Shown here: piece after piece, positions 13,369 through 14,407 of the stretch | How positions within the stretch are numbered: the first letter of the stretch is position 1 | How the letters are laid out: every line of letters begins with the position of its first letter | Assembly: GCA_002254765.1 (NCBI GenBank) | Contig: NJDV01000099.1 | Location: 1 to 14,407, forward strand | DNA from: Thermoplasmatales archaeon ex4484_36 | GTDB taxonomy: Archaea; Thermoplasmatota; Penumbrarchaeia; Penumbrarchaeales; EX4484-36 | DNA: 14,407 bases | Direction: 5' to 3' | Translations under genes and position numbers: made by a program | The notes under the pieces: model-generated | The model's database searches: none | The model's input: the letters and a program-made list of their open reading frames with translations, nothing else | What the model was told of the DNA's origin: nothing

Positions 13369-14099
13369 CCGGCAGAGAGGTGCCTTATCCCCCCGCCTTT
13401 ATTGAAAGGTACAGCGAGCTTTTAGGGGATGAGCTGGAGGACTTCCTGGAGGCCCTTAAAAGACCCCTCAGAAGGTCCCTTCGACTGAACACGTTGAGAG
13501 GGGAGACATCCAAGAGGTCTCCGCCATGCTGGCGCACTCAGATATGTCAGCACATGGAGAACAGAGGAGTGCTTGTGGCCAACGAGCCGAACCCGGCTCG
13601 GAGGGTCATTCTTACCGGGAACCTTGAGAGGATGGGCTGTGCCATGGCCACTGTTACAGGAATGGACGGGAGGTACCTCCGCCCTCCGCCGCTCTATGAC
13701 AGGGTGCTCGTGGACCCGCCCTGCTCCTCGGAGGGCACCATAAGAAAGAACTGGTCCGCCCTTGTTGACTGGAGCGAGGGGCTTCACCGGAGGTTCGTCC
13801 ACATCCAGAGGGGACTTGTCAAAGCGGCAGCAAACCTTCTCAAACCCGGGGGTGTACTCCTCTATTCCACCTGTACCTTTGCCCCAGAGGAGAACGAAGG
13901 CGTTGTCTCCTGGGCACTGGAGAGGCTTCCCCTCACCGTTGAGAGGGTCAGCATTGAGGGCTTTGAGGTGAGGGAGGGGGTGGTCGAATTCAGAGGCGAA
14001 AGATACTCTGAGGAGGTGAAACATTGTGTGAGGATCTACCCACACCTTACAAATACCGGGGGATTCTTTATTGCCAGGATGAGGAGACTGGAAGAGTAG
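13365..14099 (+). CDS. NOL1/NOP2/Sun (RsmB/F-type) RNA cytosine-C5 methyltransferase with internal deletion
   Basis: RNA m5C methyltransferase. The N-terminus (PPAFIERYSELLGDELEDFL, then RRSLRLNTLRG) and C-terminal half are typical: the fold region NRGVLVANEPNPARR, motif IV DPPCS with Cys120, and motif VI YSTCTFAPEENE with the catalytic Cys170. In between, the family normally has about 80-100 residues, including the SAM-binding motif (LD..AAPG.KT). Here NTLRG is followed by a disordered stretch (ETSKRSPPCW) and then directly by TQICQHMENRG. In another frame that stretch reads GDIQEVSAML, the expected continuation, so a one-base shift and a large missing segment are combined. Without motif I the protein could not bind SAM normally. 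The tRNA or rRNA target is unknown. It starts inside the previous gene's stop. Confidence 0.85.
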   Translation: MTGREVPYPPAFIERYSELLGDELEDFLEALKRPLRRSLRLNTLRGETSKRSPPCWRTQICQHMENRGVLVANEPNPARRVILTGNLERMGCAMATVTGMDGRYLRPPPLYDRVLVDPPCSSEGTIRKNWSALVDWSEGLHRRFVHIQRGLVKAAANLLKPGGVLLYSTCTFAPEENEGVVSWALERLPLTVERVSIEGFEVREGVVEFRGERYSEEVKHCVRIYPHLTNTGGFFIARMRRLEE

Positions 14100-14407
14100 T
14101 TGAAGAGCTCCCGCTACGGTATACCCCTTGAAGCCATTGGCGGGATGGCTGCGGTAAAGGAGGGGAAGGGGATTAACCTCACGACCCCTCAAGCTCTTCT
14201 CATACACCCCCCAGGGCTTGTTCGCAGGGGGATATCTTTCATAAAGGAGCTCCAGAGGGGGGGAAGGCTCACCTCCGCTGCCATACGCCTCATAGGCACT
14301 CTTGCCACAAAAGAGGTGGTGGAGCTCAACCGGGATGAGACGGAGAGGTTCCTTCGGGGTGAGACTTTGGAGGAATACAGAGGGGGAGGGGTATGGGTCA
14401 TTGTCCG
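14100..14407 (+). CDS. RsmF C-terminal / COG3270-type PUA-like protein, 5' part
   Basis: An open frame from TTG 14100 to the right edge, about 102 codons. The start (RYGIPLEAIGGMAAV) and the later pattern LVRRGISFIKELQRGGRLTS, VVELNRDETERFLRGETLEEY, then GGGVWVIV match the PUA-like RNA-binding domain found at the C-terminus of RsmF-type methyltransferases and as stand-alone 'ribosome biogenesis protein, NOL1/NOP2/fmu family' proteins in archaea. It begins immediately after, and in the same frame as, the TAG that ends the methyltransferase gene, so only one amber codon separates the two. It may be translated by reinitiation at TTG or fused by readthrough. The product is likely an RNA-binding partner of the methyltransferase. 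The 3' end is outside the window. Confidence 0.72.
   Translation, partial: MKSSRYGIPLEAIGGMAAVKEGKGINLTTPQALLIHPPGLVRRGISFIKELQRGGRLTSAAIRLIGTLATKEVVELNRDETERFLRGETLEEYRGGGVWVIV

Noticed and set aside
13422..14207. 261-codon minus-strand frame opposite the methyltransferase
   Set aside because: Antisense to a gene with clear PC and TC catalytic motifs; GC-rich third positions keep the opposite strand open by chance.

Overview
The window looks like a piece of a GC-rich euryarchaeal chromosome. Evidence: an archaeal-type RqcH (NFACT) protein, an archaeal/eukaryotic-type signal peptidase I with a Ser-His pair, a short archaeal S-adenosylhomocysteine hydrolase, the ArvA/ArvB/ArvC (Era-like GTPase, DUF2073, zinc-ribbon) set, TATA boxes about 25 bases ahead of start codons (leaderless style) and arginines coded mostly by AGG/AGA. 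A Thermoplasmatota-like lineage is possible, but I cannot fix it from sequence alone.

Layout. 1-1264 (minus): 5' part of rqcH, running off the left edge. 1330-3204 (plus): a cytosolic-looking beta-rich protein of unknown function broken into three frames, the first break being an exact 35-bp tandem duplication. 2758-3951 (minus): signal peptidase I, its 3' end overlapping the previous gene. 4019-6473 (plus): dCMP deaminase, S-adenosylhomocysteine hydrolase and a PfkB-type kinase; the last two appear fused across a missing segment. 6529-7706 (plus): arvA-arvB, coupled by a 4-base overlap. 7707-10194: a non-coding stretch plus an AT-rich island (about 8140-9870) with a truncated LamG-domain gene and an orphan methyltransferase, bounded by copies of an 18-bp repeat. 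10195-11682: a PKD-domain surface protein with a C-terminal membrane anchor. 11777-12979: arvC and an overlapping membrane protein gene carrying a frameshift. 13030-14407: an Lrp/AsnC-type RAM-domain protein, a NOL1/NOP2/Sun RNA cytosine methyltransferase lacking its SAM-binding motif, and a PUA-like RsmF-C-terminal/COG3270-type protein running off the right edge.

Functional reading. ArvA, ArvB and ArvC belong to the module linked to extracellular vesicle formation in Euryarchaeota. Here arvA-arvB are separated from arvC by about 4 kb holding a surface protein gene and the foreign-looking island. SAH hydrolase followed by a PfkB kinase would fit methyl-cycle adenosine salvage. NOP2-like methyltransferase plus PUA protein form an RNA-modification pair.

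A notable feature is the density of lesions: one tandem duplication, at least three single-base-type frameshifts and three probable missing segments, mostly in otherwise conserved genes. This is either real local decay or an assembly/consensus problem; raw reads would decide.
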